Assembly: GCF_029688625.1 (NCBI RefSeq)
Contig: NZ_JARULC010000003.1
Coordinates: forward strand, 62,001 to 126,000
Direction of reading: 5' to 3'
Length of the DNA: 64,000 nucleotides
Origin: Qipengyuania marincola
Lineage (GTDB): Bacteria; Pseudomonadota; Alphaproteobacteria; Sphingomonadales; Sphingomonadaceae
The stretch's first letter is position 1, and each line of letters opens with the position of its first letter. The position numbers and the translations under genes are program-made. This document shows, in pieces, positions 16,505 to 24,033 of this stretch. The notes beneath the pieces are model-generated. The model saw only the letters and a program-made list of their open reading frames with translations. It was not told the DNA's origin and ran no database searches.

Positions 16505-19411
16505 TCATTGCGTTCCCAATCCTTTGGTGGCTGAACCCCCATCTGGATTTTTCGCAGGTTCAGCCGCCATTCTGGTGGCCCCAACGTTGAGCGCATCCGA
16601 AATGGCTTTATGCAGGCCAAGCACCTCGGTCGCGATCGCGGGCTCTGCCCGGGCGATCTTCTCGAGCCCATTCATTGCGGACTGAGGGCTAGGCGCCTTT
16701 GCCAGAAGGCGCGCCACCTTCGGCGAGGAGAGGAGCAGTCCGCCGATAACGTCGAGAGCAGATAGACCCAGCCACCACGGATTAGTCGCCGCGCCGACAA
16801 GGGCGCCGCCGCTAGCGAGCGCGCCAATCGTCGACCCGGTATTCGGGAAGTTGACAAACTTGCGCGCTTCTTTCCGTCCGCTGGCCACGGTCGCGAGATC
16901 GTCCAAGGCCTTGCGCAGCTCGCCGCCGAACATTGCACCCTTCGCTCGGTCGGTCATACCCTGCCACTGGGTGAGGAAGCGATCGAGGCTAAAGGTGCTC
17001 TCTGCTGTCTCCGTCCCAGCCGTGGGCTTGCCGAGTCGATCGATGATCGTGGCCCTGACCGTGGCAGCGTCCTCCTTCGGAAGAGCAGCCATGAACTTGC
17101 CCAACTTGGCGCTACGGCGCTTGGTTGCTGCCTCCAGCGCCATCACTACCTCTTCACCCGACTTCGGGTCAGCACCCTTCCGACCGATGAAAGGGACGAG
17201 AACAGTCTCGATAACCTCGAGCCGCTCTTTGTGTGCATCTGCAGCCTGACGATAAGCCCGCGCGGCCCCCTCGCTGCCTGCAGCCACCAGGCTGTCTGTG
17301 ATGTCATCGTCCGCGGCATCCGTGACCATTTTCATCCGGCGTTCCAGATCCGAGCCGGTGAGCCCGTCGTTCAGGAATTCGTCGTTCAACGAGGTACGCA
17401 TGCGCTTGACGCCCTCGACCGGATACGGCTGGTCCAGTTCGGCCCGAAGCTTGCGCATTCTTTCGAGGCCCTTGGCTCCGCCTGGAGTCTGCGCAAGTTC
17501 CGCAATGTGTTCATCCAGAACGGCGCGCGCATTGATGAGGTCGACAGGCCGATCACCGCCCAGCTTGCGGGCCCTTTCGTAAAGCGTGTTCACCTTGGCA
17601 CGACTGCGCTTGATGTAGGACTGCGCGCCCTTCAATGCCGTCTCGCCAGCCGCTTCGACTTCCTGCGAGGTTCCGGCGATCGATGCGATTGCATCCTTGG
17701 CCTTCTCAGCTTCTTCGCTGGTCCGGTTGGCTTGCCGCACAATCATGCCGGCAGAGATCGGCATCTTACCCATGCCACCCGATGCGTTGCGTATGCCCGG
17801 CCCCGCTACGTCCGCAGGCAGTGGGCGGATATTCGAACCGGTGAGGTCGTTCAGGCGGTCTGCAGCCTCGATCATCTCACCACCTTGGCTTCGTGAGGAG
17901 TTTGCCCGACGAGCAGCTAGTTTCTCACCAGCCCGCGAGATTCCGTAACCCAAAGCGCCGCCCGCCGCGGCACCAACGCCAGCCCTGACCGTGCTATCGG
18001 CAAGACCCTCACCGCTACCATAGCCATACAGCGCGCCTTCTGCGGCCGCGACCTTGGCCGCGGCGCGTGCATTGCGAAGGTAGGAACCCGGTATCAATGC
18101 CCCGGTGGGCAATGCACCACCCAACTCGGAAACGGCTGAAGTGATCGGTCTCGCCGCGCGAGCGCGTTCCTGATTGCGACGCACGACATCGCGCTCGGCC
18201 TGGTATGCCGCGCCGACATCATTGCCGGTTGCCAGCGCGCGGACGCCGCCCGCGACGCCCGCAATCTCGTCGCCGAGGTTGAACGTCAGGCCCTGCGCGG
18301 CGTTGATGCCGACCGCGCCGGAGAAACTTTCGGGATCGGCACCGCGCTGGTCGAGCACCTGGTCGAGCGTTGCCTCGTATGCCGCCTGCGCATCCGATGT
18401 GTCGAAACCGGCGTAACGTTGGCCTTGGCGAAGGCTTTCAGCCATTGTGCCAAGCTCTTCTTCGGGTGGCAGCGGAATGTCGAGTTGACCATACAGCGCC
18501 GCGATTTGTGTCGGCGTCACCTGCTGGCCGGAAAGCTGGTTCAGCGAGGCCGTAAGCCGTGCTTCCTTGCTTCCCGAAATGCCGTAGGTTTCTTCGAGAT
18601 AGGCCGCGCGATCAAATACGCTGTCGCTATCGGTGCCGTCCATGCCGAAACGGATGTCGGCCCCGGCGCGGATTGCGTCTTCGGTGGTGGCGGCCCGTGG
18701 GGGCGCCGGCTGCGTGGGCACCTCAAAGAGGCTGATACCATTGGACGCGGGATCCACACCCTCTGCCTCAAGAAGGCCGCTATAAGTGCGCACCAGTTCG
18801 TTGTAGCCTGCCGACCGCGCAATGAGGTTAGATTGCGCGATGCTCGCCATGTCCGCGCGCTGCTTCTGGTTCAGCCGTTCGCCGCTGACGAGGCTGTTAT
18901 AGGCGTTCCGGATTTGCCCTGGCACACCCGCCGCGTTCTGCGCGGTGGCCTGCTCGCCCGCCATGACGGTAGAACCCGGGTCGAGCGACTTCATGAACGA
19001 AAAGACGAGGCCGAGGTCGCCCATCGCCGAACCTTCACGGTTGGCAAGAGCGTTGATTTGCTCGGAGATATTGCGGACTTCGCGAAACTGGCGGACTTCG
19101 GGGTTCGACAGGAATTCTGTGCGAAGTTTTGATGCCCGGTCGAATGCCTGCTCGTCGATTTCGCGCCGCTCGCCGCGTTCTGCACGCCCTTCGGCGGCAA
19201 TGTCCCGACCTTCCGCCCGGTTGTCCCGAGCGCGCTCGTATTCACCTTGCGGATCGGGCACGGTAAACACCGGCTCTGGTCTTGCCTGCGTGGGTCGTTC
19301 GATGAGTTCGTCATTTTCCCAGAACTTGCCCGACGATTTCGTGGCAGGTTCTATTTCGGTGAACTCTGACCATGGGTCACGACTGGTCGGCTGGCTGGTC
19401 GACGTTGCCAT
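16505..19411 (-). CDS. large glycine/alanine-rich phage protein, DNA-ejection/internal-virion-like
   Basis: 968 residues. A disordered start (about 1-40) is followed by a very charged Arg/Glu/Ala region (about 60-110). Long helical stretches come next, then a glycine-zipper hydrophobic segment (about 480-510, VRAGVGAAAGGALGYGISRAG) and more helices. A second hydrophobic stretch (WWLGLSALDVIGGLLLS) lies close to the C-terminus. Size, helix content and glycine zippers resemble internal virion or ejectosome proteins of podovirus-like phages, which form a channel through the envelope. This is an architecture-based assignment, as no catalytic motif (for example a transglycosylase) was found. The start is fixed by TAATG coupling with the upstream ribbon-helix-helix gene. 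It is the only clear particle-type gene in the island. Confidence 0.6.
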   Translation of the reverse strand: MATSTSQPTSRDPWSEFTEIEPATKSSGKFWENDELIERPTQARPEPVFTVPDPQGEYERARDNRAEGRDIAAEGRAERGERREIDEQAFDRASKLRTEFLSNPEVRQFREVRNISEQINALANREGSAMGDLGLVFSFMKSLDPGSTVMAGEQATAQNAAGVPGQIRNAYNSLVSGERLNQKQRADMASIAQSNLIARSAGYNELVRTYSGLLEAEGVDPASNGISLFEVPTQPAPPRAATTEDAIRAGADIRFGMDGTDSDSVFDRAAYLEETYGISGSKEARLTASLNQLSGQQVTPTQIAALYGQLDIPLPPEEELGTMAESLRQGQRYAGFDTSDAQAAYEATLDQVLDQRGADPESFSGAVGINAAQGLTFNLGDEIAGVAGGVRALATGNDVGAAYQAERDVVRRNQERARAARPITSAVSELGGALPTGALIPGSYLRNARAAAKVAAAEGALYGYGSGEGLADSTVRAGVGAAAGGALGYGISRAGEKLAARRANSSRSQGGEMIEAADRLNDLTGSNIRPLPADVAGPGIRNASGGMGKMPISAGMIVRQANRTSEEAEKAKDAIASIAGTSQEVEAAGETALKGAQSYIKRSRAKVNTLYERARKLGGDRPVDLINARAVLDEHIAELAQTPGGAKGLERMRKLRAELDQPYPVEGVKRMRTSLNDEFLNDGLTGSDLERRMKMVTDAADDDITDSLVAAGSEGAARAYRQAADAHKERLEVIETVLVPFIGRKGADPKSGEEVVMALEAATKRRSAKLGKFMAALPKEDAATVRATIIDRLGKPTAGTETAESTFSLDRFLTQWQGMTDRAKGAMFGGELRKALDDLATVASGRKEARKFVNFPNTGSTIGALASGGALVGAATNPWWLGLSALDVIGGLLLSSPKVARLLAKAPSPQSAMNGLEKIARAEPAIATEVLGLHKAISDALNVGATRMAAEPAKNPDGGSATKGLGTQ

Positions 19412-19557
19412 TAGCTTAGCCCCACCTTTTCGCGCACCGCCGTGCGGAGGAATTCGGACAGGTTCATCCCTCGCTCTTCGGCAGCTCGAGCGGCTGCACT
19501 GCGCAGCATGGGAGTAGCGCGAAAGCGGATCAGTTCGTCATGGGTAACACGTTGCAT
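19411..19557 (-). CDS. small ribbon-helix-helix (CopG/Arc-like) protein
   Basis: 48 residues. DELIRFRATPMLRSAAARAA followed by EERGMNLSEFLRTAVREKVG is the strand-helix-turn-helix pattern of CopG-type DNA-binding proteins, which bind as dimers to short direct or inverted repeats. Its TAA overlaps the ATG of the 968-residue gene by one base (TAATG), so it starts that operon. No toxin partner gene is adjacent. It may regulate its own operon; TTTACGG repeats at 19616-19649, just upstream, are candidate sites. The ATG at 19557 is the only good start. Confidence 0.75.
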   Translation of the reverse strand: MQRVTHDELIRFRATPMLRSAAARAAEERGMNLSEFLRTAVREKVGLS

Positions 19558-19615
19558 CGGTTAATCCTTTCGCCTCAATTGTGGGGCAACTGTTGCTACC
19601 GGCCAACTTAACGGC

Positions 19616-19649
19616 TTTACGGATCGAACCTACTTTACGGGTTTTACGC
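19616..19649. promoter_or_regulatory. candidate operator: repeated TTTACGG in divergent promoter region
   Basis: TTTACGG occurs at 19616-19622 and 19634-19640 and TTTACGC at 19643-19649, so the spacing is 18 and 9 bases. They lie in the 120-base gap between the ribbon-helix-helix operon and the divergent SNase-like operon. Multiple short direct repeats suit a CopG-type repressor, but the pairing is inferred. Confidence 0.35.
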
Positions 19650-19677
19650 GATCGATTGGCAGAAGGGTTCACGTCCA

Positions 19678-20109
19678 ATGAGTGTTCTTCTTTTTCTTGC
19701 AGCCGCTGTCGTTCCCGCCGGGGTATCGTTCGAATGCACGCCTACCCACGTGTGGGATGGCGACGGCCCCATTTGGTGCGCCGAAGGCCCGCGCGTCCGC
19801 GTCTCCGGCATAGCAGCGCGCGAGACGGACGGAACCTGCCGCCCGGGTCATCCATGTCCCGACGCTTCGCCAGAGGCATCCAAGGCTGCGCTAGTGCGAT
19901 TGCTCGGCACTCCGATAGGGACAGGGCCGCACGGGCACACTCTGGTGCGTGGTCCATCCATGAGATGCGTCTCGACCGGATCGGCTGGCGGGGACAGAAC
20001 GGGCGCCTGGTGCGTATCGCCCAAGGTCGGGGATATATCGTGCGCTATGGTACGAGGTGGCTATGCGGCGCGGTGGGACCGGTACTGGCAAGGAAATCGC
20101 TGCTCATGA
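19678..20109 (+). CDS. secreted SNase-like (thermonuclease family) protein
   Basis: 143 residues with a hydrophobic leader (MSVLLFLAAAVVPAGVSF), so probably exported. Staphylococcal-nuclease-like signals follow: VWDGDGPIWC, RVRVSGIAARET, and RCVSTGSAGGDRTGAWC late in the protein. In classical nuclease the second segment reads R-x-R-L-x-G-I-D-A-P-E; here the calcium-binding Asp is Ala (GIAARE) while the Glu and first Arg remain. Activity is therefore doubtful or uses altered metal binding. Six cysteines suggest disulfides in the periplasm. It overlaps the downstream Excalibur gene by 4 bases (ATGA). Close relatives are common in sphingomonad mobile regions as far as recalled. Confidence 0.75.
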   Translation: MSVLLFLAAAVVPAGVSFECTPTHVWDGDGPIWCAEGPRVRVSGIAARETDGTCRPGHPCPDASPEASKAALVRLLGTPIGTGPHGHTLVRGPSMRCVSTGSAGGDRTGAWCVSPKVGDISCAMVRGGYAARWDRYWQGNRCS

Positions 20110-20477
20110 GGGTGTGGCCGCACCCGGGCGATCGTCGTGAACCAGAATGGCGCATCAAAGCTGAATTTTCAATTCTGGCAGCACTGCACCTATTTATAGC
20201 AGCGCTATTTCTCGCATCGCTATTCGATTCCGCTCCAGCCCAAGGGCACCCTGGCGGGCTCGCGGCGGACGGCTGTCACAATGATCGGAAAAACGGCGGA
20301 CGCCATTGCCACCGCGGACCGAACGCAGGCAAGTCGGCGCAGCCCGCGCGTTCCGGCGACATCTATTTTCCCAATTGTTCTGCTGCCCGCGCGGCTGGCG
20401 CCGCTCCAGTTCGGCGCGGCCAGCCGGGATATGGAAAGCACCTTGATCGCGATGGAGATGGTGTCGGGTGTGAGTAA
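20106..20477 (+). CDS. membrane or secreted protein with Excalibur domain
   Basis: 123 residues. A hydrophobic segment (about 20-38, FSILAALHLFIAALFLASLF) would act as signal or anchor. Then come a His/Cys-rich stretch (GCHNDRKNGGRHCHRGP) and a C-terminal Excalibur motif: FPNCSAARAAG, GQPGYGKHLDRDGDGVGCE. Excalibur is an extracellular calcium-binding motif (DxDxDGxxCE) often found with SNase-like nucleases, and here it directly follows one, translationally coupled by ATGA. A longer in-frame reading upstream exists but has no domain logic, so the ATG at 20106 is used. Confidence 0.75.
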   Translation: MRVWPHPGDRREPEWRIKAEFSILAALHLFIAALFLASLFDSAPAQGHPGGLAADGCHNDRKNGGRHCHRGPNAGKSAQPARSGDIYFPNCSAARAAGAAPVRRGQPGYGKHLDRDGDGVGCE

Positions 20478-21399
20478 AGATGGGCGAGGCAAAATGAAGT
20501 GCCCTCCCATAGAGGGACCTGAGTTCGAGAGGCTGATGGGGGAAATCGACCTTAAGCTTTCGAAGGAAGGCGTCGAGATACCCTCGCGACCTATCTTTGC
20601 GGTGAGGGAGATCGCCATTCAATACGATCTCAGCATACCGATAGGCACTCCCACGGTCAGGGCTCCGGCAGACCTGAGAGAAAATGCGGTGATCGGCGAG
20701 GCCATCAATCGATGGTACCAGAACAATTATGGTGAACGCCTCAAAGAGGATCCCAGCCCCGGTGGCGTAGTCGTCATGCTCGACGGCGATCTGTACCTTC
20801 TAATGGTCCCGAGGATATTCGGTAGCGTCGAATTCATCCTGACGCGGGAGTGGTTGCCCCATCCTGGCATTTCGCGCGGTCCTGCCACGGTCAATGCAGC
20901 CCAGCTCGTTAAGGATATGACCGCCGGCAAGCTAGCCATGCTCTCGGACGATGCATTGATTGCCATCGCGAGAGCTTTCGAGACGGTTTTGCCAGCCGCT
21001 CACACACTGGAATCGACCGACCACAAGTTGATGTATCACGCCCGCGGTGACGTGAAAGTGGCGGTGTCCAACTTGATGGATCGCGGCGGACGATACGGGG
21101 AGTCGAAGTGGGCATCGCTTCAGGCTGGAGAAAAGGTTCTGAAGGCAGCGATTAGCTTGTCCGGCGCAACGTATGGGCATACCCATGACCTCGATAAACT
21201 GTGTCGAGCGCTAACCGATACCGGGATTCAATTCGACGCTGCTCGCCAGATCGCAGCAATTCAATGCACCCCAGGTATCCGATATGGGGATGAGGCCTGC
21301 AGCCGAGAAGAAGCGCTTGCTGCTCATCACGCCTCACTGGAACTGGTCAACATCCTCAGCGCGGCTGGCGCTAGATTCACACCCGGGATGGGTGGGTGA
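20470..21399 (+). CDS. unknown protein with HEPN-like C-terminal helical region
   Basis: About 309 residues from GTG 20470, which overlaps the Excalibur gene by 8 bases; ATG 20494 (MKCPPIEGPEF) is an equal alternative. The N-terminal part (about 20-160) is mixed and includes a strand-rich patch (GGVVVMLDGDLYLLMVP). The C-terminal 110 residues are helical: KWASLQAGEKVLKAAI, GHTHDLDKLCRALTDTG and SREEALAAHHASLELVNIL. This is the helix-HDL-helix order of HEPN-type domains, which occur in RNases and in abortive-infection proteins. A clear RxxxxH catalytic motif was not found, so it may be a non-catalytic HEPN. No membrane segment is seen. Function unknown. Confidence 0.55.
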   Translation: MSKDGRGKMKCPPIEGPEFERLMGEIDLKLSKEGVEIPSRPIFAVREIAIQYDLSIPIGTPTVRAPADLRENAVIGEAINRWYQNNYGERLKEDPSPGGVVVMLDGDLYLLMVPRIFGSVEFILTREWLPHPGISRGPATVNAAQLVKDMTAGKLAMLSDDALIAIARAFETVLPAAHTLESTDHKLMYHARGDVKVAVSNLMDRGGRYGESKWASLQAGEKVLKAAISLSGATYGHTHDLDKLCRALTDTGIQFDAARQIAAIQCTPGIRYGDEACSREEALAAHHASLELVNILSAAGARFTPGMGG

Positions 21400-21467
21400 A
21401 AGAGCACGATCGGGACTATGCGGGAGCACGTCCCCTTTAGGGCCTGACAAAACTCATCACCATTATA

Positions 21468-22085
21468 TTATCCAAGCAGAGCCACCAATCCGGCAATGAT
21501 GGTCACCGCGGCGGCGGTAAACTGAACCCATTGAGGAATGCGAGACCAGAACGGCGGTGTCCTGACAGACGCTGACGCAGTCGGCTGGCTCGCTTTCAGG
21601 CTTTCCAGCATCCCACTAGCCTGCCGGATTACAGCATTCCGATCCGCGCCATCCCATCTTCCTTCATCAGACGCTGGCGCACGCACACCATTGCGACTTC
21701 GGAGAATTGAATCTTTAGCAATTGCGTCCCGCCGAATGCGCTCGGCGAAGGTGACCAGCTTCCCGGCGCAGACATCGATTATCTGTTCCGCCTGCGCGAG
21801 TGGCTTGCCCGCGACTTGCTGTTCGAGCCACTCGAATTGCGCAACGATCTCCTTGCGTAGACCTCGAACAATCGCGTCCCAATAGACGTGCACAATGGTT
21901 CCGGAATATTCGAGTCCGCCAGTTCTGATTGGCTCGCCGCCGAAGCTGTCGATTTCAACGATTTCTTGGCCACTGATCAACTGCCATCGTGACAACCAAC
22001 GCTCGAACCAACGGCGACGATCATCCAGCCGCTCTGCAAATCGCGAACTTATGGGAAGGTCCGGACGTAAACGCCGTTCGCTCAT
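21468..22085 (-). CDS. tail-anchored hypothetical protein, coupled to XRE regulator
   Basis: 205 residues. A soluble basic/aromatic N-terminus (DDRRRWFERWLSRWQLISG) leads to long helices (RGLRKEIVAQFEWLEQQVAG, QIIDVCAGKLVTFAERIRRD). One C-terminal membrane helix (WVQFTAAAVTIIAGLVALLG) ends the protein, so it should be tail-anchored with the bulk in the cytoplasm. No known domain was recognised. The ATG overlaps the stop of the XRE gene by 4 bases, so regulator and effector are made together. Membrane-anchored partners of small repressors occur in toxin and defence modules; that role is inferred. Confidence 0.65.
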   Translation of the reverse strand: MSERRLRPDLPISSRFAERLDDRRRWFERWLSRWQLISGQEIVEIDSFGGEPIRTGGLEYSGTIVHVYWDAIVRGLRKEIVAQFEWLEQQVAGKPLAQAEQIIDVCAGKLVTFAERIRRDAIAKDSILRSRNGVRAPASDEGRWDGADRNAVIRQASGMLESLKASQPTASASVRTPPFWSRIPQWVQFTAAAVTIIAGLVALLG

Positions 22086-22309
22086 CCAGCCGTCATCCTG
22101 ACCACAGCCCCGGCTAAGTCGCCATCATCGACGAAGCGCACGCGCTTCTTCTCCAGCGCTTTTCGCATCGCATGAACGCTCTCGTCATTCACTGATTTAC
22201 CGCCCTCGAAGCGGGCCACGGTCATGCGGCCTACGCCCGCAGCTTCCTGCAGGTCGTTGATCGACCATTTGAGCGCGGCGCGAGCCATCCTGCATTGTTC
22301 CGGCGTCAT
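22082..22309 (-). CDS. XRE-family helix-turn-helix regulator
   Basis: 75 residues. MTPEQCRMARAALKWSINDL, then EAAGVGRMTVARFEGG and SVHAMRKALEKKRVRFVDDG are a complete Cro/C1-type helix-turn-helix with the typical late strand. ATG 22309 is used because the longer start at 22330 would place an apparent operator within the coding region. A 19-base element (GTGGTAACGATAGTCCCAC) sits directly upstream of the ATG, with a second copy 46 bases farther up toward the divergent operon. That fits an autoregulated switch. It precedes the tail-anchored protein in one operon. Confidence 0.88.
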   Translation of the reverse strand: MTPEQCRMARAALKWSINDLQEAAGVGRMTVARFEGGKSVNDESVHAMRKALEKKRVRFVDDGDLAGAVVRMTAG

Positions 22310-22374
22310 GTGGTAACGATAGTCCCACAAATAACTTGACGCAAGCTTGTGAGGGGTGGTAACAATAGTCCCAC
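22310..22374. promoter_or_regulatory. duplicated 19-bp operator in the XRE / early-operon divergent promoter
   Basis: GTGGTAACGATAGTCCCAC at 22310-22328 and GTGGTAACAATAGTCCCAC at 22356-22374 differ by one base. Each has GTGG/CCAC ends in dyad. One copy abuts the XRE start codon and the other faces the rightward operon. TTGACG at 22335-22340 lies between them and could be a -35 box for rightward transcription, with the second copy over the -10 region. Confidence 0.65.
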
Positions 22375-22456
22375 TTGGCGAGCGCCAGGGCGGACCGAGA
22401 GGAAGCTGGAACCTTCCGCCCCGGTCCTATCGCAACCCTACCGAGAGGGCACGACT

Positions 22457-23299
22457 ATGAACGCACCTACCAATATATCCGCACGTGAGCAAAGCGCCTT
22501 CGATCGCGCGCTGGCTGAATATCTGCGAGCACGAAACAGTCTCAACGCCATGCCGGTGGAGACCACCAACCAGGAAGACGAACTCATTGCCATGGATGCC
22601 ATGGCGGCCGCTGAAGAGCGCCTCTTCAAGGCTGACGCGAAATCGATCGAGGACGTTCGCGCTTTGGCCGAAATCGCATGGCAGGAACCGGCGAGTACAC
22701 CCTCGGACGACATGGTCGCAGCCGTGCTTGTCGCCCTTCGCAAGTTGGCGCCGGGACAGTCCCGGACCTTCGACGCCAAGACATGGCTCAGGTATTTCGT
22801 CGAGCATGGCGGCGGCTGGATCAACCAGGACGGCAAGGTGGCGCTGGTATCCCCCGTGCCGGCGGGCGAAACCCTGCAAGGCTTGCTGTGGGAGCTTCGC
22901 ACGCGAGGCGAGGATGATCAGGTGAAAGCACTGATCATTGCCAAGGGCGAGCCGTTGTCGTCAGATGCCCTCCATGTGCCGGCGCAAGAAGAATGGAAAC
23001 GGCTCCGCCGCGACTATGGAACCGCCAAGGCAGCCTTGAACGCACACACCGAACCGAAGGGCTATGCTTTCGGATCGGCAGAGAATGATGCGCACGAGGC
23101 GGAAACAGAGCGGCTCGCGAACGCCCAGGCGGATGCCTTCGACGCCTTGATGCTGCATCCCGCCCCGGACCTGCCTGCCCTCGCCGACAAGCTCGCAGTG
23201 CATTCGAGCTTCCTGCAGGGCGACAACTGGCACAAGGGCGCCGAGATCGCGGAGCAGCTTGCTGCTGACGCTGCACGCCTTCTTGCAGAGGAAGCTTGA
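22457..23299 (+). CDS. hypothetical phage-type protein, first gene of rightward island operon
   Basis: 280 residues, mostly helical and acidic, not recognised. Stretches such as QSAFDRALAEYLRARNSLNA, ALVSPVPAGETLQGLLWELR and ETERLANAQADAFDALMLHP suggest a helical scaffold without catalytic motifs. AKTWLRYFVEHGGGWINQDG is its most distinctive part. GAGAGGG precedes ATG 22457; an upstream in-frame start would read through the operator. It is followed after 3 bases by the S24-like gene, so it belongs to a rightward operon of four genes under the duplicated operator. Confidence 0.65.
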   Translation: MNAPTNISAREQSAFDRALAEYLRARNSLNAMPVETTNQEDELIAMDAMAAAEERLFKADAKSIEDVRALAEIAWQEPASTPSDDMVAAVLVALRKLAPGQSRTFDAKTWLRYFVEHGGGWINQDGKVALVSPVPAGETLQGLLWELRTRGEDDQVKALIIAKGEPLSSDALHVPAQEEWKRLRRDYGTAKAALNAHTEPKGYAFGSAENDAHEAETERLANAQADAFDALMLHPAPDLPALADKLAVHSSFLQGDNWHKGAEIAEQLAADAARLLAEEA

Positions 23300-23302
23300 G
23301 CC

Positions 23303-23725
23303 ATGGCTACCGCTCCCGATTACGAGGCGCTCGATCGCCCCTTCATCCATCCCAACGACATGCCGGACCTGCACGCCCTGCGCGCCTATGGAACCTGCAT
23401 GGAGCCGCTTCTATCCGACGGCTGCGTGCTGGCCTTCGACAAGCGCGAGACGCCCGAGATCGGGGACATCGTCAGCCTGATCTTTACGCGAGAAGCGGCA
23501 CAGCGCTGGAAGCTGCCGGGGCTGGTGAAGAAGCTCGCGATGCCTCTGCCCGCTCTGGATGGCCAAGGTGAAGCTGTCGGCCTGGTCGTGGTGGACCAGA
23601 TCAATCCGCCGCGGCGCTATTGCATCCCGACCACCGATGTCCTGGCCGTTCACAAGTTCGTGGGCGTAGCCGAGAGCACAGGTCCGGGAATGGCCCGCTA
23701 TCGGCCGCAAGCGAAGGAGGCGTGA
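23303..23725 (+). CDS. S24 (LexA/UmuD)-like peptidase domain protein with Cys at the nucleophile
   Basis: 140 residues. YGTCMEPLLSDGCVLAFDKR and PEIGDIVSL match the S24 core (G-x-S-M-x-P then GD-x-V), but Cys32 occupies the position of the catalytic Ser. K76 in LPGLVKKLAMPL lies about where the general-base Lys of LexA/UmuD is found, and VLAVHKFVGV closes the fold. There is no N-terminal helix-turn-helix, so it resembles UmuD more than LexA in layout. It may be a cysteine-using variant, an inactive protease, or a structural copy. It lies 3 bases after the previous gene and 2 bases before the next. Confidence 0.65.
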   Translation: MATAPDYEALDRPFIHPNDMPDLHALRAYGTCMEPLLSDGCVLAFDKRETPEIGDIVSLIFTREAAQRWKLPGLVKKLAMPLPALDGQGEAVGLVVVDQINPPRRYCIPTTDVLAVHKFVGVAESTGPGMARYRPQAKEA

Positions 23726-23727
23726 TC

Positions 23728-24015
23728 ATGGCGACCCGCTATCATCAATCCGGGGGCGCGACGGCGCTTCCGCTCGGCCTTATCGCGCAAGCGATACCAA
23801 AGCTTCGTCGGAACGATCTGGTTGCACTGACCGAGCGTCTGATCGATCGGCTGGACGAGCTCGACGGCGATCCAGACGAGGAAGACGACGACCCAGCCGG
23901 CCAGTGCGACGAGGATGGCATCAATACCATCGGTCACGCGTCCTATGGCATGCGCGGGCCAACATTTGGCGGGCCGGGGTGCCCTATAAGCGATGATGAC
24001 CATAGCTATTACTGA
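23728..24015 (+). CDS. small acidic hypothetical protein
   Basis: 95 residues. A helical first half (LRRNDLVALTERLIDRLDEL) is followed by a very acidic run (DGDPDEEDDDPAGQCDED) and a low-complexity tail (GPTFGGPGCPISDDDHSYY). AAGGAGG is well spaced before ATG 23728. It lies 2 bases after the S24-like stop, so the genes are co-transcribed. No family recognised; the acidity could indicate DNA mimicry, but that is only a thought. Confidence 0.65.
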   Translation: MATRYHQSGGATALPLGLIAQAIPKLRRNDLVALTERLIDRLDELDGDPDEEDDDPAGQCDEDGINTIGHASYGMRGPTFGGPGCPISDDDHSYY

Positions 24016-24033
24016 CGGCGGTTCGGCGGCGGA

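Noticed and set aside
19581-20477. A long rightward open frame of about 298 codons ending with the Excalibur motif
   Set aside because: Its first 175 codons read out of frame through the SNase-like gene and have low-complexity Arg-rich sequence. Only the part from ATG 20106 makes domain sense.
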